27,351 nucleotides of DNA from Flavobacteriales bacterium (GCA_002697505.1 NZWA01000059.1:105943-133293); one strand, 5' to 3'. Positions 15,630-24,315 are shown, counted from the stretch's first letter. A program made the numbers and translations. Notes: generated by a model not told the origin, from the letters alone.

Positions 15630-16538
15630 ATGAGCCTTTTAGTTGTAGGAACAGTAGCGTTTGATGCTATTGAAACACCATTCGCAAAAACAGATAAAAT
15701 CATTGGAGGAGCAGCCACATATATTTGTCATTCTGCAAGTTTTTTTTCAAAAAACATAAATCTAGTTTCAGTCGTTGGAGAGGATTTTCCCAATAAAGCG
15801 ATTAACAGTCTAAAAGAAAAAGGTGTTGACGTAAAAGGGTTGCAAATTAAAGAAGGAAGAAAGACATTTTTTTGGTCGGGAAAGTATCACAATAACATGA
15901 ACTCAAGAGACACGCTTAAAACGGAACTAAATGTTTTAGAAGATTTTGATCCGGTTGTCCCAAAACAGTACACCAAATCAGAATTCTTAATGTTGGGAAA
16001 TTTAATGCCCTCAGTTCAAAAAAGGGTGCTGGAACAAATGCAGGAAAGACCAAAACTGATTGTTTTAGACACCATGAACTTTTGGATGGATAACTTCATG
16101 CCAGATTTAAAAGAGGCCTTAAAAAACACGGATGTATTAACAATTAACGATGATGAGGCAAGACAGCTATCTGGCGAATATTCTTTGTTGATAGCAGCAA
16201 AAAAGATTCTAACAATGGGGCCAAAATATTTAATAATTAAAAAGGGAGAACACGGAGCGATTTTGTTTGGTGAAGATAAAATGTTTTATTCCCCAGCCGT
16301 AATGCTTGAGAATGTTATTGACCCAACAGGAGCGGGAGATTCGTTTGCCGGAGGTTTTATAGGGTATTTAGCAAAAACAAAAGAAATTACTTTTGACAAC
16401 ATGAAAAAAGCAGTTGTATACGGGACAGTCTTAGCGTCATTTACCGTGGAAAAACTGGGAATAGAAAGTATAGAAAACATAGAAGAAGAAAAAGTTAATA
16501 AAAGATTGGCTGAAATAAGAAGCGTAGTTTCTTTTTAA
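15630..16538 (+). CDS. PfkB-family sugar (or nucleoside) kinase
   Basis: The 302-aa protein has the ribokinase fold. The N-terminal substrate region has GGAATYICHSASFF (26-39) and VSVVGEDF (47-54). The PfkB signature 2, DPTGAGDSFAGG (231-242), holds the catalytic base D237 and the anion hole. TINDDEA (171-177) corresponds to the conserved N..E metal-phosphate site. It phosphorylates a sugar, nucleoside or related alcohol with ATP in the cytoplasm; the exact substrate cannot be told. It is monocistronic, with a -7 element just upstream. Its last 4 bp overlap the convergent rnhA. Confidence 0.88.
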   Translation: MSLLVVGTVAFDAIETPFAKTDKIIGGAATYICHSASFFSKNINLVSVVGEDFPNKAINSLKEKGVDVKGLQIKEGRKTFFWSGKYHNNMNSRDTLKTELNVLEDFDPVVPKQYTKSEFLMLGNLMPSVQKRVLEQMQERPKLIVLDTMNFWMDNFMPDLKEALKNTDVLTINDDEARQLSGEYSLLIAAKKILTMGPKYLIIKKGEHGAILFGEDKMFYSPAVMLENVIDPTGAGDSFAGGFIGYLAKTKEITFDNMKKAVVYGTVLASFTVEKLGIESIENIEEEKVNKRLAEIRSVVSF

Positions 16539-17014
16539 AATAATGTAGAGTTGTTGTTTCGACTTTGATTTTCGTACCAAACATCAGAAACAAGGTCAGT
16601 CCCCTCTGCAGCAGAAACAGCCAAACGATCACAACGTTCGTTTTCAACATTGTTGTTGTGACCTTTTACCCACAAAAAACGGATAGAATGCTTTTTGTAA
16701 ACAGATAAAAAACGAATCCACAAGTCGGGGTTTTTCTTTCCTTTAAAGTTCTTTTTTTGCCAATCAAATAACCACCCTTTTTCAATTGCATTAACAACAT
16801 ATTTTGAGTCAGAATAAACAACAATTTCTGAGTTCAGTTTTTTAACGTTTTCAAGACCAACAATAACAGCCAACAGTTCCATACGATTGTTAGTGGTTAA
16901 TAAAAACCCTTTGCTAATTTCTTTTCTATGTTTACCGCTTAGCATTACAACCCCATAACCTCCTCTTCCAGGATTACCCTTAGCAGAACCATCGGTATAA
17001 ATTATGATTGACAC
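16535..17014 (-). CDS. rnhA: Ribonuclease HI
   Basis: The 159-aa enzyme cuts the RNA strand of RNA-DNA hybrids. The four catalytic acids are in place: D8 (YTDGSAKGNPG), E46 (NRMELLAV), D69 (VYSDSKYVV) and D129 (ENERCDRLA). H119 (KGHN) marks the flexible active-site loop, and the basic protrusion (WQKKNFKGKKNPDLW, 85-99) is also present. The start codon is GTG at 17014, 13 bp inside the end of purN, so the two are probably translated from one leftward mRNA. Its 3' end overlaps the PfkB gene by 4 bp. Confidence 0.94.
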   Translation of the reverse strand: MSIIIYTDGSAKGNPGRGGYGVVMLSGKHRKEISKGFLLTTNNRMELLAVIVGLENVKKLNSEIVVYSDSKYVVNAIEKGWLFDWQKKNFKGKKNPDLWIRFLSVYKKHSIRFLWVKGHNNNVENERCDRLAVSAAEGTDLVSDVWYENQSRNNNSTLF

Positions 17015-17577
17015 TTTTTGATGTAATTTAAAATTGTTGGCGCAAAAAACTGATGCTCTAAAGTAGAGATTTTTTTTGAGAGAGACTCTGCTGTTTCAGC
17101 CGTAGAAACACTGCATTTTTCTTGAAATAGTATTTTTCCCTGATCATAAAACTCATTTACCAAATGAATTGTTATACCAGAATAAGGTTCATTATTTTCT
17201 ATAATGGCTTTATGAACATTCATGCCAAACATTCCTTTACCACCATATTTTGGAAGTAATGAGGGATGAATGTTTATGATTCGGTTTTTATAAAAAGCTA
17301 CAAGTTTTTTAGGAATCTTTAATAAAAAACCAGCCAAAACAATAAAATCAATCTTTTTTTCTAATAGCTTGTCGTTAAATTCTGAAAAATTAAAAAGCTG
17401 CTTTTTTGAAAAAACAAAGCTATCAATGCCATGTTTTTTTGCGCGTTGTAAAATAAACGAAGAGCTGTTATTTGATGCTATAAGCGCAACTTTTGCATGT
17501 GTACAATCAGAAAAGTGCTCTAATATTTTTTCCGCATTAGAACCAGAACCGGAGCCAAAAATTGCAATGTTTTTCAA
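17002..17577 (-). CDS. purN: Phosphoribosylglycinamide formyltransferase
   Basis: PurN transfers a formyl group from 10-formyl-THF to GAR, the third step of purine synthesis. The 191-aa protein shows the N-terminal phosphate loop GSGSGSNAEK (8-17), the active-site N102 and H104 in INIHPSLLPKYGGKGMFG, and D145 in NEFYDQGKIL. The start codon is TTG at 17577. An in-frame TAA directly precedes it and the protein begins normally (MKNIAIFGSGSGSN), so this start is secure. The minus-strand -7 element TATTTTTG lies 17 nt upstream. It overlaps rnhA by 13 bp and is divergent from acpP. Confidence 0.94.
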   Translation of the reverse strand: MKNIAIFGSGSGSNAEKILEHFSDCTHAKVALIASNNSSSFILQRAKKHGIDSFVFSKKQLFNFSEFNDKLLEKKIDFIVLAGFLLKIPKKLVAFYKNRIINIHPSLLPKYGGKGMFGMNVHKAIIENNEPYSGITIHLVNEFYDQGKILFQEKCSVSTAETAESLSKKISTLEHQFFAPTILNYIKKCQS

Positions 17578-17593
17578 TTAAGTTAATTTTTTT

Positions 17594-17601
17594 CAAAAAT
17601 A
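17594..17601 (-). promoter_or_regulatory. -7 element of purN-rnhA
   Basis: Minus-strand TATTTTTG fits TAnnTTTG and lies 17 nt before the purN TTG start. The -33 element is not clear. Confidence 0.5.
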
Positions 17602-17639
17602 TAATAAACAACTAAATGTTAAAATAGAAAATAATAAAG

Positions 17640-17671
17640 TTTGCAAATTCTTTAATTAATAGTTTTATTTG
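17640..17671 (+). promoter_or_regulatory. Promoter of the acpP-fabF-rnc-pyk run
   Basis: -33 TTTG (17640-17643), a 20-bp spacer, and -7 TTTATTTG (17664-17671, one mismatch from TAnnTTTG) give a start near 17678 and a leader of about 20 nt to the acpP ATG at 17699. It probably drives acpP and the following genes. Confidence 0.65.
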
Positions 17672-17698
17672 CAAAGTAATAACTATAAAAAAAAAATT

Positions 17699-17929
17699 AT
17701 GTCAGATATTTCAGAGAAGGTAAAAGCAATAATTGTAGATAAGCTAGGAATTGATGAAAACGAAGTTACTAACGAAGCAAGTTTCACTAATGATTTAGGT
17801 GCCGACTCATTAGATACGGTCGAGCTAATAATGGAGTTTGAAAAGGAATTTGATATACAAATACCAGACGATCAAGCTGAAGCAATTTCAACAGTAGGAG
17901 ATGCGGTAAAATATATTGAGTCTGCCTAA
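17699..17929 (+). CDS. acpP: Acyl carrier protein
   Basis: The acidic 76-aa protein starts MSDISEKVKAIIVDKLGI. Ser37 in GADSLDTVE is the 4'-phosphopantetheine attachment site. The length and the following helix (LIMEFEKEFDIQIPD) are standard for the fatty acid synthesis ACP. It carries acyl chains to FabF, whose gene starts 7 nt after the acpP stop, a near-universal bacterial pairing. A TTG 10 codons upstream is in frame but sits inside the -7 element, so the ATG at 17699 is the start. Confidence 0.97.
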   Translation: MSDISEKVKAIIVDKLGIDENEVTNEASFTNDLGADSLDTVELIMEFEKEFDIQIPDDQAEAISTVGDAVKYIESA

Positions 17930-17936
17930 AACAGCT

Positions 17937-19187
17937 ATGACAAGAAGAGTTGTTATCACAGGTATAGGCGCCTTAACACCAATTGGTAATAATACTAAAG
18001 ATTATTGGAGCTCTTTAAAAAATGGTGTTAGTGGAGCGGCCCCTATTACATATTTTGATACAGAAAATTTTAAAACAAAGTTTGCCTGCGAACTAAAAGA
18101 CTTTCAACCAACTGATTTTTTAGACAGAAAAGAATCAAGAAAGCTGGATAGGTTTAGCCAATATGCCATGATTGTGGCGCAAGAAGCATTTAATGATGCC
18201 AAATTAGAAAACCATAATATTGTTCCTGAGCGCGCAGGTGTTATTTGGGGATCGGGAATAGGGGGCATGGAAACTTTTTTTGGTGAATCCGCAGGCTTTG
18301 CCAAAGGAAATGGCGTTCCCAGATTTAATCCTTTTTTTATTCCAAAGCTAATTTCAGACATACCCGCGGGTCATATTTCAATTAAATACAAGCTTAGAGG
18401 ACCTAATTTCACAACAGTATCTGCTTGCGCATCTTCAACAAACGCATTAATAGATGCGTTTAATTATATTAAGTGGGATAAAGCAGACATGTTTGTTGTT
18501 GGCGGGTCTGAAGCGTGTATATTTGAGCCAGGAATAGGAGGCTTTAATGCAATGATGGCTTTGTCAACTAGAAACGATGATCCAAAAACAGCATCTCGCC
18601 CATTCGATAAAGATAGAGACGGTTTTGTAATGGGAGAAGGTGCGGGGGCATTTATAATCGAAGAGTATGAACATGCAATAAATAGAGGCGCAAAAATATA
18701 TGCTGAGGTTGTAGGCTCGGGTCTCACAGCAGACGCACATCACATAACTGCTCCTCATCCAGAGGGTTTAGGAGCGCTCAACGTAATGAGAGAAGCAATA
18801 AGTGAGGCAAAAATTAATAAAGAAGAGGTTGATTATATTAATGTTCACGGAACATCCACCCCCCTTGGCGATATTGCTGAAACTAAAGCTATAAAACAAT
18901 TATTTGATAATCACGCATACAGCTTAAATATAAGTTCTACAAAATCTATGACTGGACACCTCCTTGGTGCAGCAGGAATTATAGAGGCTATTGCTGCAGT
19001 GTTGGCGATTAAACACAATATTGTTCCGCCGACGATTAACCATCACACCGAAGACCCAGAGATAGATAGCAAGCTGAATCTTACTCTCAATGTAGCTCAA
19101 AAGAAAGAAATACGATATGCACTAAGCAATACGTTTGGTTTTGGAGGGCATAACGCATCAATACTTTTTAAAAACCCAGAACTATAA
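17937..19187 (+). CDS. fabF: Beta-ketoacyl-ACP synthase II
   Basis: KAS II condenses malonyl-ACP with acyl-ACP during fatty acid elongation in the cytoplasm. The 416-aa protein has the thiolase fold with the full triad: C164 (VSACASSTNA), H304 (VHGTSTPLGD) and H341 (TGHLLGAAG), plus K336. The chosen ATG gives the typical MTRRVVITGIGALTPIG start. A TTG 7 codons upstream lies inside acpP and is less likely. The pairing with acpP and the length are normal. Confidence 0.97.
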   Translation: MTRRVVITGIGALTPIGNNTKDYWSSLKNGVSGAAPITYFDTENFKTKFACELKDFQPTDFLDRKESRKLDRFSQYAMIVAQEAFNDAKLENHNIVPERAGVIWGSGIGGMETFFGESAGFAKGNGVPRFNPFFIPKLISDIPAGHISIKYKLRGPNFTTVSACASSTNALIDAFNYIKWDKADMFVVGGSEACIFEPGIGGFNAMMALSTRNDDPKTASRPFDKDRDGFVMGEGAGAFIIEEYEHAINRGAKIYAEVVGSGLTADAHHITAPHPEGLGALNVMREAISEAKINKEEVDYINVHGTSTPLGDIAETKAIKQLFDNHAYSLNISSTKSMTGHLLGAAGIIEAIAAVLAIKHNIVPPTINHHTEDPEIDSKLNLTLNVAQKKEIRYALSNTFGFGGHNASILFKNPEL

Positions 19188-19225
19188 TATTTTTTTCAAG
19201 ATACTTAATAAAATCTTTTTTTCGT

Positions 19226-19849
19226 TTGAAAAAGAAAAAGAGTCGTTTTAACTATAGAGAAGAAATATATAAAACAGCTTTTCAACACAAGTCATATTGT
19301 AAAACAAACAACAACGAACGGTTAGAATTTTTAGGAGATGCTATTTTATGTTTTGTTGTTTCAGAATATATTTATGATGAAAATAAAACACAAAAAGAAG
19401 GATATTTATCAAAAAAGAGAGCTGTAATCGTTGCTAGAAAACACTTAAATATGGTAGGAAAAAGAGTGATAAACAAGGAATTACTAAAAACAAAAACAGA
19501 AACAATAAGTGATAATATATACGGAAACGCTCTTGAAGCTCTTATAGGCGCAATATATATCGAAAGAGGGATAAAAGAGGTAAAACAATTTATCGTGGAT
19601 AAAATTATTAATTCCGAATTTATTGACGAATTGATAAATACTGATTATAAAAGTAACCTTCAAAAAATTATTCAAAAAAATCAAAACGATATAAAGTATA
19701 ATTTAACAAGCACAAAAGGACCGGAACACGATAAAGAGTTTTATGTGACGTTGTTTATTGATAACAAGCAAATAAGCCGCGCAAAAGGACGCTCTTTAAA
19801 GGAAGCAGAGCAAAACGCCGCGAAAAAAGCATTAAAAAGTGTATCTTAG
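19226..19849 (+). CDS. rnc: Ribonuclease III
   Basis: RNase III cuts double-stranded RNA in rRNA maturation and antisense decay. From the TTG at 19226 the protein has 207 aa: an RNase III domain (1-125, signature ERLEFLGDAIL at 31-41) and a dsRNA-binding domain (about 138-206). E31, E34, D38, E58 and E104 are present. The position matching E. coli D114 is Asn (N101 in GNALEALIGA). The frame stays open 39 nt upstream to the fabF stop without ATG, GTG or TTG, and those codons (FFSRYLIKSFFRL) look like the usual Bacteroidota N-terminus. The true start could therefore be an ATA/ATT-type codon near 19187. The 3' neighbour starts 5 nt later. Confidence 0.9.
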   Translation: MKKKKSRFNYREEIYKTAFQHKSYCKTNNNERLEFLGDAILCFVVSEYIYDENKTQKEGYLSKKRAVIVARKHLNMVGKRVINKELLKTKTETISDNIYGNALEALIGAIYIERGIKEVKQFIVDKIINSEFIDELINTDYKSNLQKIIQKNQNDIKYNLTSTKGPEHDKEFYVTLFIDNKQISRAKGRSLKEAEQNAAKKALKSVS

Positions 19850-19854
19850 CTGAA

Positions 19855-20253
19855 ATGAAAAAACGCTTTACATTAGAACCGGTTGAAGAAGATTTTAGGG
19901 TTTATGCCATTAACAGTCATGCAAAAGGTTATTCGCTTTGTTGGAAGATAAATCAACAATTTAAAATAGACCTAGAAAGAGTTAGTGAGGCAGTTGTACA
20001 AAAGAGTGTTTTTGTTCGCTACAACTATAAAAGCAACGAAGGGCAAGAATTTAATGTAATAACAAACAGATCAAAAGAAGGCTACTTTATTCCTGATCAC
20101 AAGGCCGTAAACTACTTTTTGGTTGTTAATAAAAAGCATAATCAAAAAAAATTATTAGAAGAATTAAAAAAAAACAGTGAAATATTATTTGCTTTTGAGC
20201 TTGAATTAGAAAAGAGCAAATACACAGAAAGATTTATATTTAATGAGACGTAA
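19855..20253 (+). CDS. IPExxxVDY family protein
   Basis: The 132-aa protein belongs to a small Bacteroidota family of unknown function usually found between rnc and pyk, as here. The signature after which the family is named appears as YFIPDHKAVNYFLV (77-90), with D for E and N for D. It has no signal peptide or membrane segment, so it is cytoplasmic. It begins 5 nt after rnc and its end overlaps the pyk start by 11 bp, so it is co-translated with central RNA and glycolysis genes. The identity rests on the motif, length and position. The role is unknown. Confidence 0.8.
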   Translation: MKKRFTLEPVEEDFRVYAINSHAKGYSLCWKINQQFKIDLERVSEAVVQKSVFVRYNYKSNEGQEFNVITNRSKEGYFIPDHKAVNYFLVVNKKHNQKKLLEELKKNSEILFAFELELEKSKYTERFIFNET

Positions 20254-21658
20254 AACTAAAATAATAGCAACAATTGGGCCGGCAACTAGCTCAAAAGAAA
20301 TGATCAAAAGATTAATATCAAGAGGAGTTAACGTGTGTAGACTTAACTTCTCACATATTGATCATGAAACAGCAAAAGAAATAATAACCTCTATTAAAGA
20401 AATTAACCAAGAGCTGCATACGCACACAGCAATATTAGCAGACCTACAAGGGCCTAAAATTAGGGTTGGCCAACTACCATCATCGTTTAAGTTAGTAAGA
20501 GGTAAAGAAGTGATTATTTGTACAAAAAAAAGAGCAAACACAATTCCTGTTAATTATAATAATTTTGCTAAAGACGTAAAGAAAAGAGATGTCGTTTTGT
20601 TAGATGATGGAAAGCTAAGTTTAAAAGTGGTTTCTTCAAATGGAAAAGACACTGTAAAATTAAAAGTAGTACACGGAGGGTTGCTTCATTCGTTCAAGGG
20701 AATTAACCTGCCAAATACAAAAATCACCCTTCCTTGCTTAACAAGAAAAGATAGAAAGGATTTAGCGTTCATATTAAAAGAAAAAATAGAGTGGATTGGA
20801 CTATCTTTTGTCCGTTCTTCGGAGGACATTAAAAAGCTGAAAAGAATAATTAAGCGAGCAAAAGTAACTCATAAAGTGATTGCAAAAATTGAAAAACCAC
20901 AAGCAATAAAAGAATTAGACGCAATCATTAATGAGTCGGAGGCAATAATGGTGGCAAGAGGAGATTTGGGCGTCGAGGTTCCAACACAAAAAGTTCCTGC
21001 ATATCAAAAGAGCATCGTTGAAAAATGCATTGCTGCATCCAAACCGGTAGTTATTGCGACCCAAATGCTCGAAAGCATGACCGAAAACCCTCGACCAACA
21101 AGAGCTGAGGTAAATGACGTTGCTAATTCAGTTATAGATGGTGCGGACGCAGTTATGTTAAGCGGTGAAACATCTGTTGGTCAACACCCTCTAAAAGCGG
21201 TAGACACTATGAGAAAAATAATTCGTGATGTTGAAAAAAGCAAACACAGTATTTCAAAAAATCAACCACCTAGAGAAATAACAAATAAAGAAAGGCTTTT
21301 ATCTGAGGCGATATGTTCAAACGCATGCTCAATAGCCGAAACGGCTAACGCTAAAGCAATTATTGCAATAACATATTCTGGCTATAATGCAATAAAAACC
21401 TCAAGCTTTAGGCCAAATGCTTTTATATATGTTTTTACGCATAATCACACGATATTAAACACTCTAAGCTTGGTTTGGGGGGTAAGAGGTTTTTATTACG
21501 ATAGGGGGGCAACTACAGACCAGACTATTGAAGAAACAATCAACTTTTTGAAGCAAAACAAATTAATAAGGAAAAATGATTTTGTTGTTAACCTTGCCAG
21601 CATGCCGGCACAAGAAAAAGGAATGACAAATGTCATGAAATTAAGCAAAGTAAAATAA
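20243..21658 (+). CDS. pyk: Pyruvate kinase
   Basis: The enzyme converts phosphoenolpyruvate and ADP to pyruvate and ATP, the last step of glycolysis. The 471-aa protein shows KIIATIGPATSS at the N-terminus, RLNFSH, the B-domain after about residue 75, the active-site motif IAKIEKPQAIKELDAII, MVARGDLGVEVP, VVIATQMLESM and DGADAVMLSGETS. The C-terminal allosteric domain is complete. The ATG at 20243 overlaps the end of the preceding gene. M42 follows after 1 nt. Third positions are A-biased (about 55 A-ending against 32 T-ending among the first ~110 codons by hand count), unlike genes in the left part. Confidence 0.97.
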   Translation: MRRKTKIIATIGPATSSKEMIKRLISRGVNVCRLNFSHIDHETAKEIITSIKEINQELHTHTAILADLQGPKIRVGQLPSSFKLVRGKEVIICTKKRANTIPVNYNNFAKDVKKRDVVLLDDGKLSLKVVSSNGKDTVKLKVVHGGLLHSFKGINLPNTKITLPCLTRKDRKDLAFILKEKIEWIGLSFVRSSEDIKKLKRIIKRAKVTHKVIAKIEKPQAIKELDAIINESEAIMVARGDLGVEVPTQKVPAYQKSIVEKCIAASKPVVIATQMLESMTENPRPTRAEVNDVANSVIDGADAVMLSGETSVGQHPLKAVDTMRKIIRDVEKSKHSISKNQPPREITNKERLLSEAICSNACSIAETANAKAIIAITYSGYNAIKTSSFRPNAFIYVFTHNHTILNTLSLVWGVRGFYYDRGATTDQTIEETINFLKQNKLIRKNDFVVNLASMPAQEKGMTNVMKLSKVK

Positions 21659-21659
21659 T

Positions 21660-22706
21660 ATGATAAACAAGAAACTATTAGCAGAAATATGTGAGGTTGC
21701 AGGTGCTCCAGGACATGAACAAAGGGTTAGAGAAATTGTAATAAAACAGGTAAAACCACTTGTTGATGAAATTAGAATTGACAACATGGGAAATGTTGTG
21801 GCTATAAAAAAAGGAAAAGAAAGGAAAAAAGTAATGATTGCGGCCCACATGGACGAAATAGGATTTATCGTTACACACGTAGACGACCAAGGGTTTATAT
21901 ATTTTCACACCCTAGGAGGTTTTGACCCAAAAACCCTAACTGCACAAAGGGTTATAATTCATGGAAAAAAAGATGTTATAGGCGTTATGGGTAGCAAGCC
22001 AATACACCTGATGAGCGTGGCTGACAGAGCAAAAGTACCAACGATAAAAGACTATTTTATTGATACCGGAATGACAAAAAAAGAGTTAGACAAACTTATT
22101 TCTGTTGGTGACACCATTACCAGAGATAGAAAATTAATTGAGATGGGAGATTGTTTAAATTGCAAATCTATGGATAATAGGGTTTCAGTTTTTATACTTA
22201 TTGAAATGTTAAGAGAAATGAAAAACACGCCACCATATGATGTTTATGCTGTTTTTACTGTACAAGAAGAAATAGGAATTAGAGGAGCAAATGTTTCGGC
22301 GATGGATATCAATCCTGATTTCGGTTTTGGTCTTGATACAACTATTGCTTGGGACACACCGGGAAGCACAAAACAAGAAAGGGTGTCGGCTCTAGGTGAG
22401 GGGGCTTGTATTAAGGTCATGGACTCTTCAACGGTATGTGACTATAGAATGGTGGCATATATGAAAGAAATAGCCAAAAAGAAAAAGATTAAAACACAGT
22501 TAGAAATCTTGCCAGCTGGAGGTACGGATACATCTGGAGTGCAAAGAATGAATCCGGGAGGTAGCATCGCAGGTGCAGTTTCTATACCCACAAGACACAT
22601 ACATCAAGTTATCGAAATGGTCAACAAAAAAGATGTTAGAGCGGCCATAGATCTTCTTGGGGGGTGTGTTGAAAACCTTAATTCTTATGATTGGAATTTT
22701 AAATAG
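21660..22706 (+). CDS. M42-family metal aminopeptidase
   Basis: The 348-aa cytoplasmic peptidase has the M42/M18-like fold. The two-metal set is H63 and D65 (AAHMDEIGF), D172 (SMDNRVS), E203/E204 (QEEIGIRGA), D226 (GLDTT) and H315 (RHIHQVIEM). Family members are large tetrahedral (TET) aminopeptidases or glutamyl aminopeptidases that finish peptide degradation after the proteasome-like proteases. It lies 1 nt after pyk, in the same run. No signal peptide is seen. The substrate preference is unknown. It may also be annotated as endoglucanase M-like, an old misnomer for this family. Confidence 0.92.
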   Translation: MINKKLLAEICEVAGAPGHEQRVREIVIKQVKPLVDEIRIDNMGNVVAIKKGKERKKVMIAAHMDEIGFIVTHVDDQGFIYFHTLGGFDPKTLTAQRVIIHGKKDVIGVMGSKPIHLMSVADRAKVPTIKDYFIDTGMTKKELDKLISVGDTITRDRKLIEMGDCLNCKSMDNRVSVFILIEMLREMKNTPPYDVYAVFTVQEEIGIRGANVSAMDINPDFGFGLDTTIAWDTPGSTKQERVSALGEGACIKVMDSSTVCDYRMVAYMKEIAKKKKIKTQLEILPAGGTDTSGVQRMNPGGSIAGAVSIPTRHIHQVIEMVNKKDVRAAIDLLGGCVENLNSYDWNFK

Positions 22707-22741
22707 ATTTAAAAAATTAAAGGAAAGTTAAAAATAAAAAC

Positions 22742-22749
22742 TATCTTTA
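22742..22749 (+). promoter_or_regulatory. Possible -7 element of the GCTD-motif lipoprotein gene
   Basis: TATCTTTA is one base from TAnnTTTG and lies 20 nt before the ATG at 22770. No good -33 was found. Confidence 0.35.
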
Positions 22750-22769
22750 AAAAAATTAAACAATTAAAA

Positions 22770-23288
22770 ATGAAAAAAATAACATACCTTTTTATAGCAA
22801 TTTCAATAGTATTTGCATCATGCACAAAAGAGGAAGGTTGCACCGATTCAAGAGCAACCAATTACAAATCAAGCGCAGAGTCTGACGATGGTTCATGTGT
22901 TTTTTCAATTGCTGGAGGAGAGTGGATAACACAATCTATTTCTGCAAGTGGAACAATGTCGGTTTCTTTAATGGGAATACCGTTTTTAGATAGCGCAATA
23001 AATTATATAGAAACAGATTCATTAGAACCATATAAGTTATCTTTTTTTGATGATAATACCTATGTTGAATACGATCAGTCTAACCAGGAGGTAGAGGGAG
23101 GAACTTGGTCTGTTTCAGGAACTGAACTAACAATAAATACACCAGACACAACACTAATTGGAACACTTGAGGATGTTAGCAAAACAAACGCAACAATAAT
23201 TATGGATTTTTCAGAAAACTTCACTGAAGACGGAGCAACAGTCGATATTAATCTAACACAAACGTTATCCCTTTCTAGAGATTGGTAG
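22770..23288 (+). CDS. Lipoprotein with GCTD...DDGSC motif and lipocalin-like body
   Basis: The 172-aa protein has a lipoprotein signal peptide with Cys18 (IVFASC). Right after it comes GCTDSRATNYKSSAESDDGS (24-43), a single copy of the short Cys-paired motif often repeated in secreted Bacteroidota proteins. The rest is beta-rich with W/G patterns such as GGEWIT, GGTWSVSGTELTIN and a final SLSRDW, resembling the lipocalin-like fold of Bacteroidota lipoproteins. The function is unknown; it is probably in the outer membrane. It overlaps the pheS 3' end by 14 bp. Confidence 0.78.
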   Translation: MKKITYLFIAISIVFASCTKEEGCTDSRATNYKSSAESDDGSCVFSIAGGEWITQSISASGTMSVSLMGIPFLDSAINYIETDSLEPYKLSFFDDNTYVEYDQSNQEVEGGTWSVSGTELTINTPDTTLIGTLEDVSKTNATIIMDFSENFTEDGATVDINLTQTLSLSRDW

Positions 23289-24294
23289 ATGAAAACTGCT
23301 TTAAAAACCTAACATCATTTTCGTAAAATAAGCGAATATCATCAATACCATACAGAAGCATTGCAATTCGTTCTATGCCCATACCAAAGGCATAACCACT
23401 ATATTTTTTGGGGTCAATACCGCAGTTTTCTAAAACGTTTGGATCAACCATTCCACAGCCAAGAATCTCAAGCCACCCCGTACCTTTAGTAATTCTATAG
23501 TCAGACTCTTTTTCTAAACCCCAATAGATATCTACCTCTGCAGAAGGCTCTGTAAAAGGAAAGTATGAGGGACGAAGTCTAATCTTAGTATTTTTTCCAA
23601 ACATTTCTTTTGCAAAGTAAAGAAGAGTTTGTTTTAAGTCAGAAAAACTAACTTTTTCATCAATGTATAACCCCTCCACTTGATGAAACAAGCAGTGTGC
23701 TCTTGCGGAAATCGCCTCATTTCTATAAACTCTTCCAGGAGAAAGAGTTCTAATTGGCGGCTTATTTGACTGCATGTGTCTAACCTGAACAGAGGACGTG
23801 TGTGTTCTAAGAAGAATATCAGGATTTGTTTGAACGAAAAAAGTGTCTTGCATGTCTCGGGCAGGATGATCTTCAGGAAGGTTTAAAGCTGTAAAGTTAT
23901 GCCAATCATCCTCTATTTCTGGTCCATGAGAAACACTAAAACCAATACTGTTAAAAATGGAAATAATTTTTTGTTCAACAATAGATATAGGATGTCGGCT
24001 CCCTATTGAAGAATTTTTTACAGGCTTAAACAAATCAGGTTTTGGGCCAGTATTGTTTTCAGAAAACAAAGGTTTTAAGGAAGAGATTTTTGTTTGAACT
24101 AAATTTTTAAGATTGTTAATCGCTAAACCAAATTCTTTTTTTTGTTCATTTGGAACCTCTTTAAAGCTATTAAAAAGAGAGGTTAAATGTCCCTTTTTTC
24201 CTAAATATGAAAGCCTAAAGCTTTCTAATTCTTCTTTAGAAGAAGGAGAAAAACCCTCAACCTTTTTTACTAAACTATCAATCTTTGATAACAT
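23275..24294 (-). CDS. pheS: Phenylalanine-tRNA ligase alpha subunit
   Basis: PheS, with PheT, charges tRNA-Phe. The 339-aa protein has the N-terminal coiled coil (LSYLGKKGHLTSLFNSF) and the class II catalytic core: TALNLPEDHPARDMQDTFF, LLRTHTSSVQVRHM, motif 2 FHQVEGLYIDEKV, and motif 3 YAFGMGIERIAMLLYGI. The length is normal. pheT is not adjacent in this window. It is divergent from a lipoprotein gene at 24344, whose -33 element lies inside the pheS start region. The 3' end overlaps a lipoprotein gene. Confidence 0.97.
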   Translation of the reverse strand: MLSKIDSLVKKVEGFSPSSKEELESFRLSYLGKKGHLTSLFNSFKEVPNEQKKEFGLAINNLKNLVQTKISSLKPLFSENNTGPKPDLFKPVKNSSIGSRHPISIVEQKIISIFNSIGFSVSHGPEIEDDWHNFTALNLPEDHPARDMQDTFFVQTNPDILLRTHTSSVQVRHMQSNKPPIRTLSPGRVYRNEAISARAHCLFHQVEGLYIDEKVSFSDLKQTLLYFAKEMFGKNTKIRLRPSYFPFTEPSAEVDIYWGLEKESDYRITKGTGWLEILGCGMVDPNVLENCGIDPKKYSGYAFGMGIERIAMLLYGIDDIRLFYENDVRFLKQFSSTNL

Positions 24295-24315
24295 ACAATA
24301 ATTTCTATATATTTG
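24284..24315 (+). promoter_or_regulatory. Promoter of the lipoprotein gene at 24344
   Basis: -33 TTTG (24284-24287), a 20-bp spacer, and -7 TATATTTG (24308-24315) match the Bacteroidota consensus fully. The -33 lies within the first codons of divergent pheS. The expected leader is about 20 nt. Confidence 0.68.

Noticed and set aside
17669..17698. Upstream TTG start for acpP adding 10 residues
   Set aside because: The TTG lies within the -7 element and the added residues do not resemble ACP; the ATG at 17699 gives the standard N-terminus.
17916..17936. Upstream TTG start for fabF adding 7 residues
   Set aside because: It lies inside acpP; the ATG at 17937 gives the normal MTRRVVITG start.
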